A stretch of DNA of 64,000 bases from JACVRW01 sp963803085. GTDB lineage: Bacteria > Actinomycetota > Thermoleophilia > Solirubrobacterales > Thermoleophilaceae. The stretch spans positions 62,001 through 126,000 of the forward strand of contig CAWDLE010000037.1 of NCBI GenBank assembly GCA_963803085.1, written 5' to 3'. Shown in pieces: positions 1 to 8,153 of this stretch. Position 1 is the stretch's first letter. Each line of letters opens with the position of its first letter. The position numbers and the translations under genes were made by a program. A model generated the notes under the pieces. The model was not told the origin of the DNA and searched no databases. It worked only from the letters and a program-made list of their open reading frames with translations.

Positions 1-1918
1 CGGCCTCCGGGTCGCTCGCCCCCTCGTCGAGCAGCGAGGACTCCTCCAGGAACGTGATCGGGTCGTGTCCCCACTCGGCCCGCAGGGCAGCGGCCCAGCC
101 CTCGTACTGCTTGAGGAGACGGCCGTACTTCTGCCAACGTGCGTGCGTGAGGCTGAAGGCGTTGCCGTCGCGGTCCGAGACCTCCATCTTCTCGAGCTTG
201 TCCCGCAGCAGGACCTCCTCGAGCTCCGACTCCTTCTCGATGTAGACGTCGTGCTTGCCGGACTTGATCTTGTACAGCGGCGGCTTCGCGATGTACACGT
301 AGCCGGCGTCGATCAGCTCGGCCATCTCGCGGTAGAGGAAGGTCAGGACGAGCGTGCGGATGTGCGCGCCGTCCACATCGGCGTCCGTCATCACGATGAT
401 CTTGTGATAGCGGGCGTTCGTGATGTCGAGCTCCTCGCGGATCCCGGTGCCGATCGCCGTGATCAGCGCCTGGATCTCCTTGTTCGAGAGGACCTTGTCG
501 ATGCGGTTCTTCTCGACGTTGATGATCTTCCCGCGCAGCGGCAGGATCGCCTGCGTGTTGCGGTCGCGACCCTGCTTCGCCGAGCCGCCGGCCGAGTCAC
601 CCTCGACGATGAAGATCTCGGCCAGCGCGGGGTCGCGCACCGAGCAGTCGGCGAGCTTGCCGGGCAGGGTCGAGTTCTCGAGCGCGGACTTACGTCGCGT
701 GAGGTCGCGCGCCTTTCGGGCGGCATCACGCGCGCGGGCGGCGTCAACCGCCTTGCGAATCGCCTGTCGCGCCTCGGTGGGGTTCTCCTCGAGGAACTCG
801 GCCAGCCCCTTGTTCACGGCCGCCTGCACGAAGCCCTCGACCGGCGGGTTGCCTAGCTTGGTCTTGGTCTGGCCCTCGAACTGAGGGTCCTGGATCTTCA
901 CCGAGATGATCGCAGTGAGGCCCTCGCGGACGTCCTCGCCCTGGAGGTTCGGATCCTTCTCCTTCAGCTCGCCGACCTGACGCGCGTACGCGTTGACCGT
1001 GCGGGTGAGCGCGGAGCGGAAACCGGACAGGTGCGTGCCGCCCTCGTGCGTGTTGATGTTGTTGGCGAACGAGAGCAGCGTCTCCTGGTAGGAGTTGTTC
1101 CACTGCATCGCCACCTCGACCTCGCCGATGTCGCTCGAGTCCTCGAGGTACACGACCTTCTGGTGCAGCGGCTCGCGGGTGCCCTGGCTGTGCAGGTACG
1201 TGACGAAGTCGCGGATGCCGCCGTCGTACTGGAATGTGGTCTCGAAGCGCTCGGCACCGCGCTCGTCGCGGAAGCCGATCTTGAGACCCTTCGTGAGGAA
1301 CGCCATCTCGCGGAAGCGCTGCTCGAGCGTCCCGCGGTCGTAGTCGATCGTCTCGAAGATCTCGAGATCCGGGAGGAACGTGATGCTGGTGCCAAGGCGG
1401 TCGGTCTTCGCGCCCTTCTCGAGCGCGCCCATCGGGGTTCCGCGCTCGTAGGACTGCGTGTGCTCGTGCCCGTCGCGCCAGATCGTGAGGTGCAGCCACT
1501 CGGACAGCGCGTTCACGACAGAGACGCCGACGCCGTGCAGGCCGCCCGACACCTTGTACCCGCCGCCGTCGCCGAACTTGCCGCCGGCGTGGAGCACCGT
1601 GAGGACGACCTCGGCGGCCGGCTTCTTCTCCTTTTCCATGATGTCCACGGGGATGCCGCGGCCGTTGTCGATGACCGTGACGCTGTTGTCGGGATGGATG
1701 GCGATCTCGACCTCGGTGGCCTCGCCGGCGAGCGCCTCGTCGACGGAGTTGTCCATCACCTCGTAGATGAGGTGATGAAGACCGCGCTGACCCGTGGAGC
1801 CGATGTACATGCCCGGGCGCTTGCGGACAGCTTCGAGGCCCTCGAGGACGGTGATGTCCTGGGCGTCATATGACCCGTTCTTCTTCGAGCCGTCCTTCTT
1901 CTCGGGCTTCTCCGCCAA
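1..1918 (-). CDS. gyrB: DNA gyrase subunit B (3' end beyond window)
   Basis: ATPase subunit of DNA gyrase, which with GyrA introduces negative supercoils in the cytoplasm. From a TTG start preceded by GGAAGGA the frame gives EGLEAVRKRPGMYIG (residues 26-40), the GLHGVGVSVVNAL ATP lid, the TOPRIM motif EGDSAGGSAKQGRD and DADVDGAHIRTL. All are standard GyrB signatures. The frame stays open to the left edge, so the C-terminus is missing. After PPLYKIKSGKHDVYIEKE the protein does not go on to the usual YKGLGEM motif within the roughly 80 residues visible. That fits a long insertion of the kind known in Gram-negative GyrB. The gene is separated from recF-dciA by a terminator-like hairpin, so it probably has its own promoter. 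Confidence 0.95.
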   Translation of the reverse strand, partial: MAEKPEKKDGSKKNGSYDAQDITVLEGLEAVRKRPGMYIGSTGQRGLHHLIYEVMDNSVDEALAGEATEVEIAIHPDNSVTVIDNGRGIPVDIMEKEKKPAAEVVLTVLHAGGKFGDGGGYKVSGGLHGVGVSVVNALSEWLHLTIWRDGHEHTQSYERGTPMGALEKGAKTDRLGTSITFLPDLEIFETIDYDRGTLEQRFREMAFLTKGLKIGFRDERGAERFETTFQYDGGIRDFVTYLHSQGTREPLHQKVVYLEDSSDIGEVEVAMQWNNSYQETLLSFANNINTHEGGTHLSGFRSALTRTVNAYARQVGELKEKDPNLQGEDVREGLTAIISVKIQDPQFEGQTKTKLGNPPVEGFVQAAVNKGLAEFLEENPTEARQAIRKAVDAARARDAARKARDLTRRKSALENSTLPGKLADCSVRDPALAEIFIVEGDSAGGSAKQGRDRNTQAILPLRGKIINVEKNRIDKVLSNKEIQALITAIGTGIREELDITNARYHKIIVMTDADVDGAHIRTLVLTFLYREMAELIDAGYVYIAKPPLYKIKSGKHDVYIEKESELEEVLLRDKLEKMEVSDRDGNAFSLTHARWQKYGRLLKQYEGWAAALRAEWGHDPITFLEESSLLDEGASDPEA

Positions 1919-2017
1919 GTTGTTCCTTCCATCTCCTGGGCGCCTGTGTGGCACCCAACTCCGCGGGCACTCCGGCACCCGCCTGCGCGGGCACGGGACG
2001 TGCCCCGCTGATTACCA

Positions 2018-2059
2018 CGAAAAGCCCCGACTCGGGCCCCTCTCAGGCCGGGTCGGGGC
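2018..2059 (-). terminator. Rho-independent terminator after recF-dciA
   Basis: On the minus strand GCCCCGAC pairs with GTCGGGGC across a partly paired interior, followed at once by TTTT. It lies about 100 bases past the dciA stop and about 100 bases before the gyrB start, so it should end the dnaN-recF-dciA transcript and leave gyrB with a separate promoter. Confidence 0.65.
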
Positions 2060-2161
2060 GGTACATAAGACCGCTCTAGATACTAGCAGGCTACCCCCGG
2101 ATCCGGACGGTTCCGCGGGTTACAAAATCCCCGCAAATCGCAACAAATTAGTACTGTCGTG

Positions 2162-2488
2162 CTACTGGTTCGGGGCCGAACCGACGACGAAGCGCAACTT
2201 CTTCACCGAACCCTTGGCTGGGGCGTCCGATTCGCCGGCCAACGCAGCCCCGAAACGGGTGAGCAAATCGGGGCCGAGGAGCTCGAGCTCCTGCGCCCAG
2301 ACGGCCGACTCGCAGGCCACGGTTACGACCCCGTCGCGCTCGGATACGGGGGTCGCGTAGCCGGCGAGGCCGGGACCGGCCACATCCGACCAAACGGCCT
2401 GCACGCGGGCGAGCAGGGTGGTGGGCTCGGCGCCGCGGACCACGCCCTCCAGGGCCACCGACAGGGCCCGCGGGGCAAGCCGCCTCAC
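2162..2488 (-). CDS. dciA: DUF721 / DciA-family replication protein
   Basis: A 108-residue protein of the DUF721 (DciA) family. DciA is known in other bacteria to load or activate the replicative helicase DnaB, and actinobacteria carry it next to recF. Family features visible here are the stretch VQAVWSDVAGPGLAGYATPV and the segment VTVACESAVWAQELELL. Its start overlaps the recF stop by four bases (ATGA), so translation is probably coupled. The position in the recF-gyrB gap is the classic actinobacterial one and supports the call as much as the sequence does. The role in helicase loading is inferred from the family. Confidence 0.85.
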   Translation of the reverse strand: MRRLAPRALSVALEGVVRGAEPTTLLARVQAVWSDVAGPGLAGYATPVSERDGVVTVACESAVWAQELELLGPDLLTRFGAALAGESDAPAKGSVKKLRFVVGSAPNQ

Positions 2489-3597
2489 GCGGCCACCGCT
2501 CGCGTGCCGGCCCTCACGGCGCCGTCCTCCACGCGAATCAGCCCGCCGGTGGCGAGCGTCGTGCCGGGCACGTGCTCGGGCTCCGTGGTCGTGACCACCG
2601 CCTGTCCCCCGGACCGCAGGAGCTCAGCGAGCAGCTCGCGGCGCGCGGCGTCGAGCTCCGACATGACGTCATCGAGCAGCATCAGCGGCAGGCGCGCGCG
2701 GCGCGCGGCCAGGAGTGCCCGCTCGGCGAAGAGCAGCGCGAGCAGTGCGGCCCGCTGCTGACCCTGCGAGCCGTAGGCCCGCAGCGGCGCGGATCCGAGC
2801 AGGAGCTGGAGCTCGTCGCGGTGCGGGCCGTGTGCAGTGAAGCCGCGCTCGAGATCGGCCTGCCGGCGCTCGGCCAGCTCGGCGGCAAGGCCCTCGGCGT
2901 CGCTGGCCGCCGAGCGCGGGCGGTAGCGCAGCTCGGCCTCGCCCGGCAGCCCCAGGCTGGCGGCGAGTTCGCTGAACAGCGGGCGCAGGCCGTCGATCGC
3001 CTCGGCGCGATCCTGCATCAGCCGGATTCCGTGGCGAGCCAACTCCGCATCCCACGCGTCGAGTGCGGCTGGACTCGCCGCTCCGGCCCGCACGCGAGCC
3101 ACGAGCGCATTGCGCTGCGCCAGCGCGCGTGAATAGGAGCTGCGCGTCTCCGCGCGGCTCGGCCAGAGCGCCGCCACCACCTGGTCGAGATGCGCCCGGC
3201 GCGCCGCGGGAGCACCCTTCACGAGCTCCAAGCGCTCAGGCAGGAAGACGCTCGCAAGCGGGCGCACGGCCACCGCCGACAGGCTGTCAACAGGGCTGCC
3301 GTCCACGCGCATGTGCTTGGCCTCGCCTGGCTGGAACCCGACCTCTATGCGGTGCTCCCCGTCGTCTCCGACCAGGTCGAGCACCACCCGCGCCACCCCC
3401 TCACCGCCGCGGCGGACGAGCTCCCGCTCGTTCGAGGTGCGCGGAGAGCGGGCCGTGCAGCCGAAGTAGAGCGCCTCGAGCAGATTCGTCTTGCCGGCAC
3501 CATTCGGGCCGGCCACCACCGTGAGGCCCTCGCTCAACTCGACCTGCGCCGACTCGTAGTTGCGGAAGTCGCGCAGCGAGATGCGCGTGACGCGCAT
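2485..3597 (-). CDS. recF: DNA replication and repair protein RecF
   Basis: RecF is an SMC-like ATPase that binds single-strand gaps and helps RecOR load RecA. The 370-residue frame starts MRVTRISLRDFRNY, the usual RecF N-terminus, and has Walker A GPNGAGKTN at residues 30-38. An ABC-type signature and Walker B (LMLLDDVMSELD) sit near the C-terminus. Length matches the family. It follows dnaN by five bases and overlaps dciA by four, so dnaN-recF-dciA form one operon. Nothing is missing or truncated. Confidence 0.96.
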   Translation of the reverse strand: MRVTRISLRDFRNYESAQVELSEGLTVVAGPNGAGKTNLLEALYFGCTARSPRTSNERELVRRGGEGVARVVLDLVGDDGEHRIEVGFQPGEAKHMRVDGSPVDSLSAVAVRPLASVFLPERLELVKGAPAARRAHLDQVVAALWPSRAETRSSYSRALAQRNALVARVRAGAASPAALDAWDAELARHGIRLMQDRAEAIDGLRPLFSELAASLGLPGEAELRYRPRSAASDAEGLAAELAERRQADLERGFTAHGPHRDELQLLLGSAPLRAYGSQGQQRAALLALLFAERALLAARRARLPLMLLDDVMSELDAARRELLAELLRSGGQAVVTTTEPEHVPGTTLATGGLIRVEDGAVRAGTRAVAA

Positions 3598-3602
3598 GGT
3601 GT

Positions 3603-4715
3603 CTACACGTTCAACCGTATTGGCATGACCAGGTACCTGAAGCCGGCGTCCTCGTCCCCGGACTGGATCAGGCCCGGCCGCAGCGGGCTGATCAGCTTCA
3701 GGAGCAGCTCCTCCGACTCGGCGCTCTCCAGCCCCTCCCGGAAGAACTCGGGGTTGAAGCCGATCTCGAGCGCCTCGCCGGCAAAGGGCACCGGCAGCGA
3801 CTCGCTGGCCTCTCCCACGTCCGGGGTCTGCGCCGACACGTCGAGCGTGCCCTCCGAGAAACGCAGCCGCAGCGGCGCGTTCTTCTGGGCGAGGAGCCCG
3901 ACGCGGCGCACCACCTCCAGCAGCTCGTCACGGCTGATCCGCAGCTCGTGCTCGTACGCCTCGGGGAGCAGCTGCTGGTAGTTCGGGAAGCGGCCCTCGA
4001 CGAGCCGCGACGACAGCACGATGTCATCGACGGTGAAGACGACCTGGTTCTCGAGCGCGGCCACGTCGATCGTCTCGGCGCCGCCGGCAGATGCGATCCG
4101 GCCCAGCTCCTGCAGCGTCCGCGCCGGCACGTTCGCCTCGAGCGCCCCACTCAGCTCCGAGTCGAGCTTGGTCTCCTTGACGCCAAGCCGGTACGAGTCC
4201 GTGGCGACCATGCGCAGGTCGTTGCCGCTGGCGGTGACGAGCACGCCGGTGAGATGCGGGCGAGTCTCATCACGCGAGGCGGCGCGGGCCACGCGGGCGA
4301 TCGTGTCGACGAAGGCCGCGGCGGGGACGGTGATGCGCCCGTCGGCCGGCGCCTCCGGCAGCTTTGGAAAGTCCTCGGTGGGCAGCGTGCGCAGGTGGAA
4401 CTTCGCCGGGCCCGACACCACCTCCACGTCCTGCTCCGCGCTCCGGTACTCCAGCGTCAGGTCGTCCTTCGGCAACGAGCGGACGACGTCGAGCAGAAGC
4501 CGGCCGGGGACGACGGCCTGGCCGGGCGTTGACTCCGTGGTGTCCAGAGCCACGCGAACGCCCAGCTCCATGTCGGTGGCCTGGAGCTCGGCCTTGCCGT
4601 CATCCACGCGCAGGAGGACACCGGCGAGAGAGGGGACGGGACCACGCGTGGATGCGCCGCGCACGGCGACGCCGAGTCGAGCGAGGAACGTTTCACGGGA
4701 AACGGAGAGCTTCAA
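3603..4715 (-). CDS. dnaN: DNA polymerase III sliding clamp (beta subunit)
   Basis: The beta clamp encircles DNA and tethers DNA polymerase III. The 370-residue frame has the three repeated clamp folds and ends with the conserved YLVMPIRLNV tail that forms part of the clamp partner-binding region. The start is a TTG (MKLSVSRETF), with only a weak ribosome-binding site. The first codons contain a 16-base parS-like palindrome. The gene lies 124 bases after dnaA and directly before recF, the conserved origin order. Confidence 0.96.
   Translation of the reverse strand: MKLSVSRETFLARLGVAVRGASTRGPVPSLAGVLLRVDDGKAELQATDMELGVRVALDTTESTPGQAVVPGRLLLDVVRSLPKDDLTLEYRSAEQDVEVVSGPAKFHLRTLPTEDFPKLPEAPADGRITVPAAAFVDTIARVARAASRDETRPHLTGVLVTASGNDLRMVATDSYRLGVKETKLDSELSGALEANVPARTLQELGRIASAGGAETIDVAALENQVVFTVDDIVLSSRLVEGRFPNYQQLLPEAYEHELRISRDELLEVVRRVGLLAQKNAPLRLRFSEGTLDVSAQTPDVGEASESLPVPFAGEALEIGFNPEFFREGLESAESEELLLKLISPLRPGLIQSGDEDAGFRYLVMPIRLNV
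4689..4704. promoter_or_regulatory. parS-like site inside dnaN
   Basis: CGTTTCACGGGAAACG matches the bacterial parS consensus TGTTTCACGTGAAACA at 13 of 16 positions. Both outermost bases are changed in a paired way (C and G), which keeps the palindrome. It lies about 6 kb from parB and within the 5' end of dnaN. ParB would be the binding partner. The same outer C/G pair occurs in the second site at 8832. Confidence 0.55.
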
Positions 4716-4839
4716 AAGATGCTGCCTATCTCAGATAGAGGTGATTGGAGGGTGTTCAGAAGTTGATATCCAGAGCGATGCGGCTTGGGGAGCGCAATCG
4801 CCCGTGTGTGCAAGCTGTTGATTCTTCCATTCACACCGG
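4716..4839. other. dnaA-dnaN intergenic region
   Basis: This 124-base gap is the place where many actinobacteria keep oriC. It holds a small inverted repeat CTATCT-c-AGATAG and one loose DnaA-box-like word, ATATCCAGA (7 of 9 against TTATCCACA). There is no cluster of boxes and no AT-rich run, so the sequence alone does not show that this is the origin. Confidence 0.3.
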
Positions 4840-6213
4840 TCAGGACGAGGGCCGACCCAGCCGGCGGCGCAGGTTGTCAACCGAGCCGCGCATCGAGTCG
4901 TCGCTGTGGATGGCGGCGCTCACCCGGTTCACGGCATGCAGAACGGTGGTGTGATTGCGCCCGCCGATGCCGCGCCCGATCTCCGGAAGACTGTGCTCGG
5001 TGAGCTCGCGGGCGAGGTACATCGCGACCTGACGGGCCGCTGCGACAGCCGGGCGGCGATCGCGCGCCAGGAGCGCGGCTCGTTCGACCCCGAACTCCTG
5101 CGCCGCGGCGTCGAGGATCTCCCCGATGCCGCAGGCATCCTTGGTGGAGTCCTCGCCGAGCCGGTGCAGAACGTGACGTACGAGCACCGGCGTGGCAGGT
5201 TCGCCCTTGAGTGAGGCATAGGCCACCACGCGGATAAGCGCCCCCTCGAGGGCCCGAACGCTGGTGGTCACGCGGTCCGCGATCTCGGCGATCACCTCGG
5301 GCGCCACCTCGAGGTCATCCACGCGGGCGCGTTTGGCGAGAATCGCGCGACGGACGCCGACCTCCGGGGTGTCGAGCTCGACCACGAGCCCGGAGCGGAA
5401 GCGCTCGGTGAGGCGGTCCTCGAGCCCCGGAATGTCCTCGGGGGCGCAGTCGGAGGTCATCACGAGCTGCCGGCCGGCGTCAAGGAGCGCGTTGAACGTG
5501 TGGAAGAACTCCTCGCGCGTACGTGCGCGCCCGGCGAGGAACTGCACATCGTCGATGAGCACCACGTCCGCGCTGCGGAAGCGCTGCTTGAAATCGGCGG
5601 TGCTCTTCACGCGCACCGCCTCGACGAACTCGCTCGTGAACTCCTCGATGGTGGCGTAGCGGACCCTCAGCCCCGAGCCGAACCTCTCCACGTAGTTTCC
5701 GATTGCGTGCAGGAGGTGCGTCTTGCCGATTCCGGGCGAGCCGTGCAGGAAGAGTGGGTTGTAGGAGTGCGCCGGGAGCTCGGCGACGGCCAGCGCCGCG
5801 GCGTGCGCGAAGCGGTTGCCCGAGCCGATCACGAACTGGTCGAAGGTGTATTTCGGGTTCAGTGAGTCGCGCCGGTGTCCATCGCCGCCAGCGCCTCTGG
5901 CGCCGTTCAGGGACGCCCGGGCGCCGCCACCGTCCCCACTTCCACCATCATTGGCCGGCGCTTCCCACCCAGCGCCGACGACCTCCACGGTCGCGTGCGC
6001 GTCGAACCGGGCGGCCGCGGCGCGCCTCAGAAGCGGCAGGTAGCGCTCGGCAACCGACATCCGGATGTGCTCGGGAGCACGCACGTAGACCGTGAGGCCG
6101 TGCACCCCGGCCAGCTCCAGCGGGTCGATCCAGATGTGGAACTTGAAGTCGGGAGTCTCCCTGCGGAGCTCGTCGCGGATGTCGTCCCAGATCTCGTCGG
6201 GCTGTGGCGGCAC
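4840..6213 (-). CDS. dnaA: Chromosomal replication initiator DnaA
   Basis: DnaA binds DnaA boxes and melts oriC. I chose a GTG start giving 457 residues beginning MPPQPDEIWDDIRDEL; AGGAGG lies 13 bases upstream. A longer frame exists upstream but its first 68 codons are arginine- and proline-rich and unlike any DnaA. Domain I covers about residues 5-80 and a Gly-rich linker about 85-115. The AAA+ core has Walker A GSPGIGKTH (158-166) and Walker B VVLIDDVQFL (217-226). The DNA-binding signature GGRNHTTVLHA is at 417-427. The Walker A middle (SPGIG rather than GVGLG) is slightly unusual. Confidence 0.95.
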   Translation of the reverse strand: MPPQPDEIWDDIRDELRRETPDFKFHIWIDPLELAGVHGLTVYVRAPEHIRMSVAERYLPLLRRAAAARFDAHATVEVVGAGWEAPANDGGSGDGGGARASLNGARGAGGDGHRRDSLNPKYTFDQFVIGSGNRFAHAAALAVAELPAHSYNPLFLHGSPGIGKTHLLHAIGNYVERFGSGLRVRYATIEEFTSEFVEAVRVKSTADFKQRFRSADVVLIDDVQFLAGRARTREEFFHTFNALLDAGRQLVMTSDCAPEDIPGLEDRLTERFRSGLVVELDTPEVGVRRAILAKRARVDDLEVAPEVIAEIADRVTTSVRALEGALIRVVAYASLKGEPATPVLVRHVLHRLGEDSTKDACGIGEILDAAAQEFGVERAALLARDRRPAVAAARQVAMYLARELTEHSLPEIGRGIGGRNHTTVLHAVNRVSAAIHSDDSMRGSVDNLRRRLGRPSS

Positions 6214-6458
6214 GGGCGGTCGCGACCCTCCTGAAGGGCCTACGTCGTAGAGCTGTTCACGGGGAAGGGCCGGGCGAGAAAACAGCCCCCGCCGCCCTCG
6301 GCGAGGCGAGTGTACACCGGCCCGAATCGCTCCGAGCCGAGCGTCCGGGGGCGGCTCCGCAAAACGCGAGAAAAGCGTCGCGCCGCGAATCGAGCCCGTT
6401 GTCCACAGGAACTGCACAGGCGCTCGAGCGTCGATCTTGTACCCTGGCTCGCCAACCC
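6214..6458. other. dnaA-rpmH divergent region, candidate oriC
   Basis: This 245-base gap separates leftward dnaA from rightward rpmH, so replication-oriented transcription diverges here. It contains one perfect actinobacterial DnaA box, TTGTCCACA. The rest is GC-rich with no obvious AT-rich unwinding element or further consensus box. It must also carry the dnaA and rpmH promoters. TACCCT, 13 bases before the rpmH ATG, is a possible -10. The origin assignment is inferred mostly from gene polarity. Confidence 0.45.
6399..6407 (+). promoter_or_regulatory. DnaA box TTGTCCACA
   Basis: An exact match to the high-GC DnaA box consensus TT(G/A)TCCACA, in the gap upstream of dnaA. It could serve the origin or autoregulation of dnaA. 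Confidence 0.6.
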
Positions 6459-6593
6459 ATGAAGCGCACCTATCAGCCCAAGAAGCGCAAGCGCGCCCGT
6501 ACCCACGGCTTTCGTGCGCGCATGAGCACCCGCGCCGGCCGCGCCCTCCTGAAGCGCCGCCGCGACAAGGGCCGCAAGCGGCTCACCCCCTAG
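6459..6593 (+). CDS. rpmH: 50S ribosomal protein L34
   Basis: A 44-residue, strongly basic protein of the large ribosomal subunit, beginning MKRTYQPKKRKRARTHGFR. This is the typical L34 signature, followed by the usual RALLKRRRDKGRKRL. Full length for the family. It is the first gene of the rightward origin operon and stops three bases before rnpA. Confidence 0.97.
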   Translation: MKRTYQPKKRKRARTHGFRARMSTRAGRALLKRRRDKGRKRLTP

Positions 6594-6596
6594 CCG

Positions 6597-6986
6597 ATGG
6601 CCGACCGTGCGCGTCGAAAGCGCCGCCGGCTATCCCGCAGCGGTGAGTTCGAGCGCGTGTACCGCGAGGGACGCTCCCATGCGAGCCGTCATCTCGTCGT
6701 CTACGCGTTTCCGCGTTCGGCCGATGACGACACCGACCCACGCCTGGGCGTCTCGGTGGGCCGCAAGCTCGGTGGCGCGGTCGAGCGCAACCGCATGAAG
6801 CGCCTGCTGAGAGAGGCTTTCTGGGCGAACTCCGAGGGCCTGCGCGAGGGGCACGACTTCGTCATCGTCGCGCGCCCCGCGGCTGGCGAGCTGGCACGCG
6901 ACGGCGGCGAGCAGGCCATCGAGGAGGCCCTCCGGACGGTGCTGGCGGAGGCCGGCCTGGCGGCCGGCGAGGAGCCGCCCGCGTGA
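6597..6986 (+). CDS. rnpA: Ribonuclease P protein component
   Basis: The protein subunit of RNase P, which with the M1 RNA trims the 5' leader from precursor tRNAs. The 129-residue basic protein shows the RNR signature as ERNRMKRLLREAFW and the GVSVGRKLGGAV strand typical of the family. It begins three bases after rpmH and overlaps yidD by four bases. The C-terminal 20 residues are acidic and alanine-rich, a modest lineage extension. The RNA partner (rnpB) is not in the window. Confidence 0.95.
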   Translation: MADRARRKRRRLSRSGEFERVYREGRSHASRHLVVYAFPRSADDDTDPRLGVSVGRKLGGAVERNRMKRLLREAFWANSEGLREGHDFVIVARPAAGELARDGGEQAIEEALRTVLAEAGLAAGEEPPA

Positions 6987-7240
6987 ACGCCGTCCGGACG
7001 ATCGCCACGGCGCCTGTGCGCTTCTACCAGCGCGCGATTTCGCCCGCGATCCCGTCTCGCTGCAAGTACCATCCGAGCTGTTCCGAGTATGCCGTGCAGG
7101 CGGTGCGCCGCTACGGTGTGCTGCGAGGTGTCGTGCTGGCCGCCTGGCGGTTGCTTCGCTGCAACCCCTGGAGTCACGGCGGCGTCGACTTCGTGGAGGA
7201 TCAGAAGCTGTTCCGGGCACCGCCCCAGGCCCAGCGCTAG
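6983..7240 (+). CDS. yidD: Membrane protein insertion efficiency factor YidD
   Basis: An 85-residue YidD (DUF37) protein, a small membrane-associated factor that assists YidC-dependent insertion. The family core is complete: FYQRAISPAIPSRCKYHPSCSEY-like start with three conserved cysteines in the CKYHPSCS region, and RCNPWSHGGVD near the end. The GTG start overlaps the rnpA stop. Only three bases separate it from yidC, matching its known partnership. Confidence 0.94.
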   Translation: MNAVRTIATAPVRFYQRAISPAIPSRCKYHPSCSEYAVQAVRRYGVLRGVVLAAWRLLRCNPWSHGGVDFVEDQKLFRAPPQAQR

Positions 7241-7243
7241 CCC

Positions 7244-8140
7244 ATGTACATCGCAAACGTCCTACAGCCGCTCGTCGACGCCTGCCAGTGGATCCTGGAG
7301 TTCTGGCACGACCTGATCGACCCGAGCGACACGCTCACCGGCAGCTGGGGCGTCGCGATCATCCTGATGACCTTCACGGTCCGGCTGCTGATCCTGCCGC
7401 TCACGTTCAAGGGCGTGAAGTCGATGCAGCGGCTCCAGACGCTGCAGCCCGCGATCAAGCAGCTCCAGGAGCGCTACAAGGACGACAAGCAGCGCATGAA
7501 CCAGGAGGTCATGGCCTTCTACCAGCGGGAGAAGGTCAACCCGCTGAGCTCCTGTTTCCCGCTGCTACTCCAGATTCCGTTCTTCATCGCGCTGTTCTCG
7601 CTGCTGCAGTCGGACTCGTTCCAGAACGACATCGCCGACAACCCCAGCTTCCTGGCGATCGACAACCTCGCGGAGAACATCACGGATCCGTTCCTGCTGG
7701 GCGTCGTGATCGTCCTCTACGTCGGCACGCAGCTCGCGGCAAGCGCGGTCACGGCCATCAGCGCCGACCCCACGCAGCGCCGGATCATGTTCGCGCTGCC
7801 GTTCGTCTTCGTCATCTTCATCATCAACTTCCCGGCTGGCCTGATCGTCTACTGGATCACGACGAACGTCTGGACCATCGGGCAGCAGCTGCTCGTGAAG
7901 AAGCTCTATCCGAAGCCGGAACCGCTCGATCCGCGCGATGCGGTGCCAGAGGAGAAACCCGCCCGCGGGAAGCCCGCCACGGCCGCAGCGCTCACCGGTG
8001 GCGGCTCGGGCGCGAAGGCGAAGCCGGCCGCAAAGGGCAAGGCAAAGGTGCAGGCCTCGGGCGAGGGGAACGGCGCGCCGACCAAGGCGCCGCCCGGCTC
8101 TCCGCGCAAGAAGAAGAAGCGCTCGGGGCGCCGGCGCTGA
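7244..8140 (+). CDS. yidC: Membrane protein insertase YidC
   Basis: YidC/Oxa1-type insertase that folds proteins into the cytoplasmic membrane. The 298-residue protein lacks the large periplasmic domain of proteobacterial YidC, as is usual in Gram-positives. The conserved core starts at about residue 30 (GVAIILMTFTVRLLILPLTF), followed by a charged hairpin and four more hydrophobic helices. The last 70 residues are a Lys/Ala/Gly-rich tail ending KKKKRSGRRR, probably cytoplasmic and ribosome-binding. It lies between yidD and jag in the conserved origin operon. Confidence 0.95.
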   Translation: MYIANVLQPLVDACQWILEFWHDLIDPSDTLTGSWGVAIILMTFTVRLLILPLTFKGVKSMQRLQTLQPAIKQLQERYKDDKQRMNQEVMAFYQREKVNPLSSCFPLLLQIPFFIALFSLLQSDSFQNDIADNPSFLAIDNLAENITDPFLLGVVIVLYVGTQLAASAVTAISADPTQRRIMFALPFVFVIFIINFPAGLIVYWITTNVWTIGQQLLVKKLYPKPEPLDPRDAVPEEKPARGKPATAAALTGGGSGAKAKPAAKGKAKVQASGEGNGAPTKAPPGSPRKKKKRSGRRR

Positions 8141-8153
8141 GGCGCTGACCACC

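Noticed and set aside
6214..6417. 68-codon N-terminal extension of DnaA
   Set aside because: It runs into the divergent promoter and the DnaA box, and is Arg/Pro-rich. The GTG start gives a normal DnaA N-terminus.
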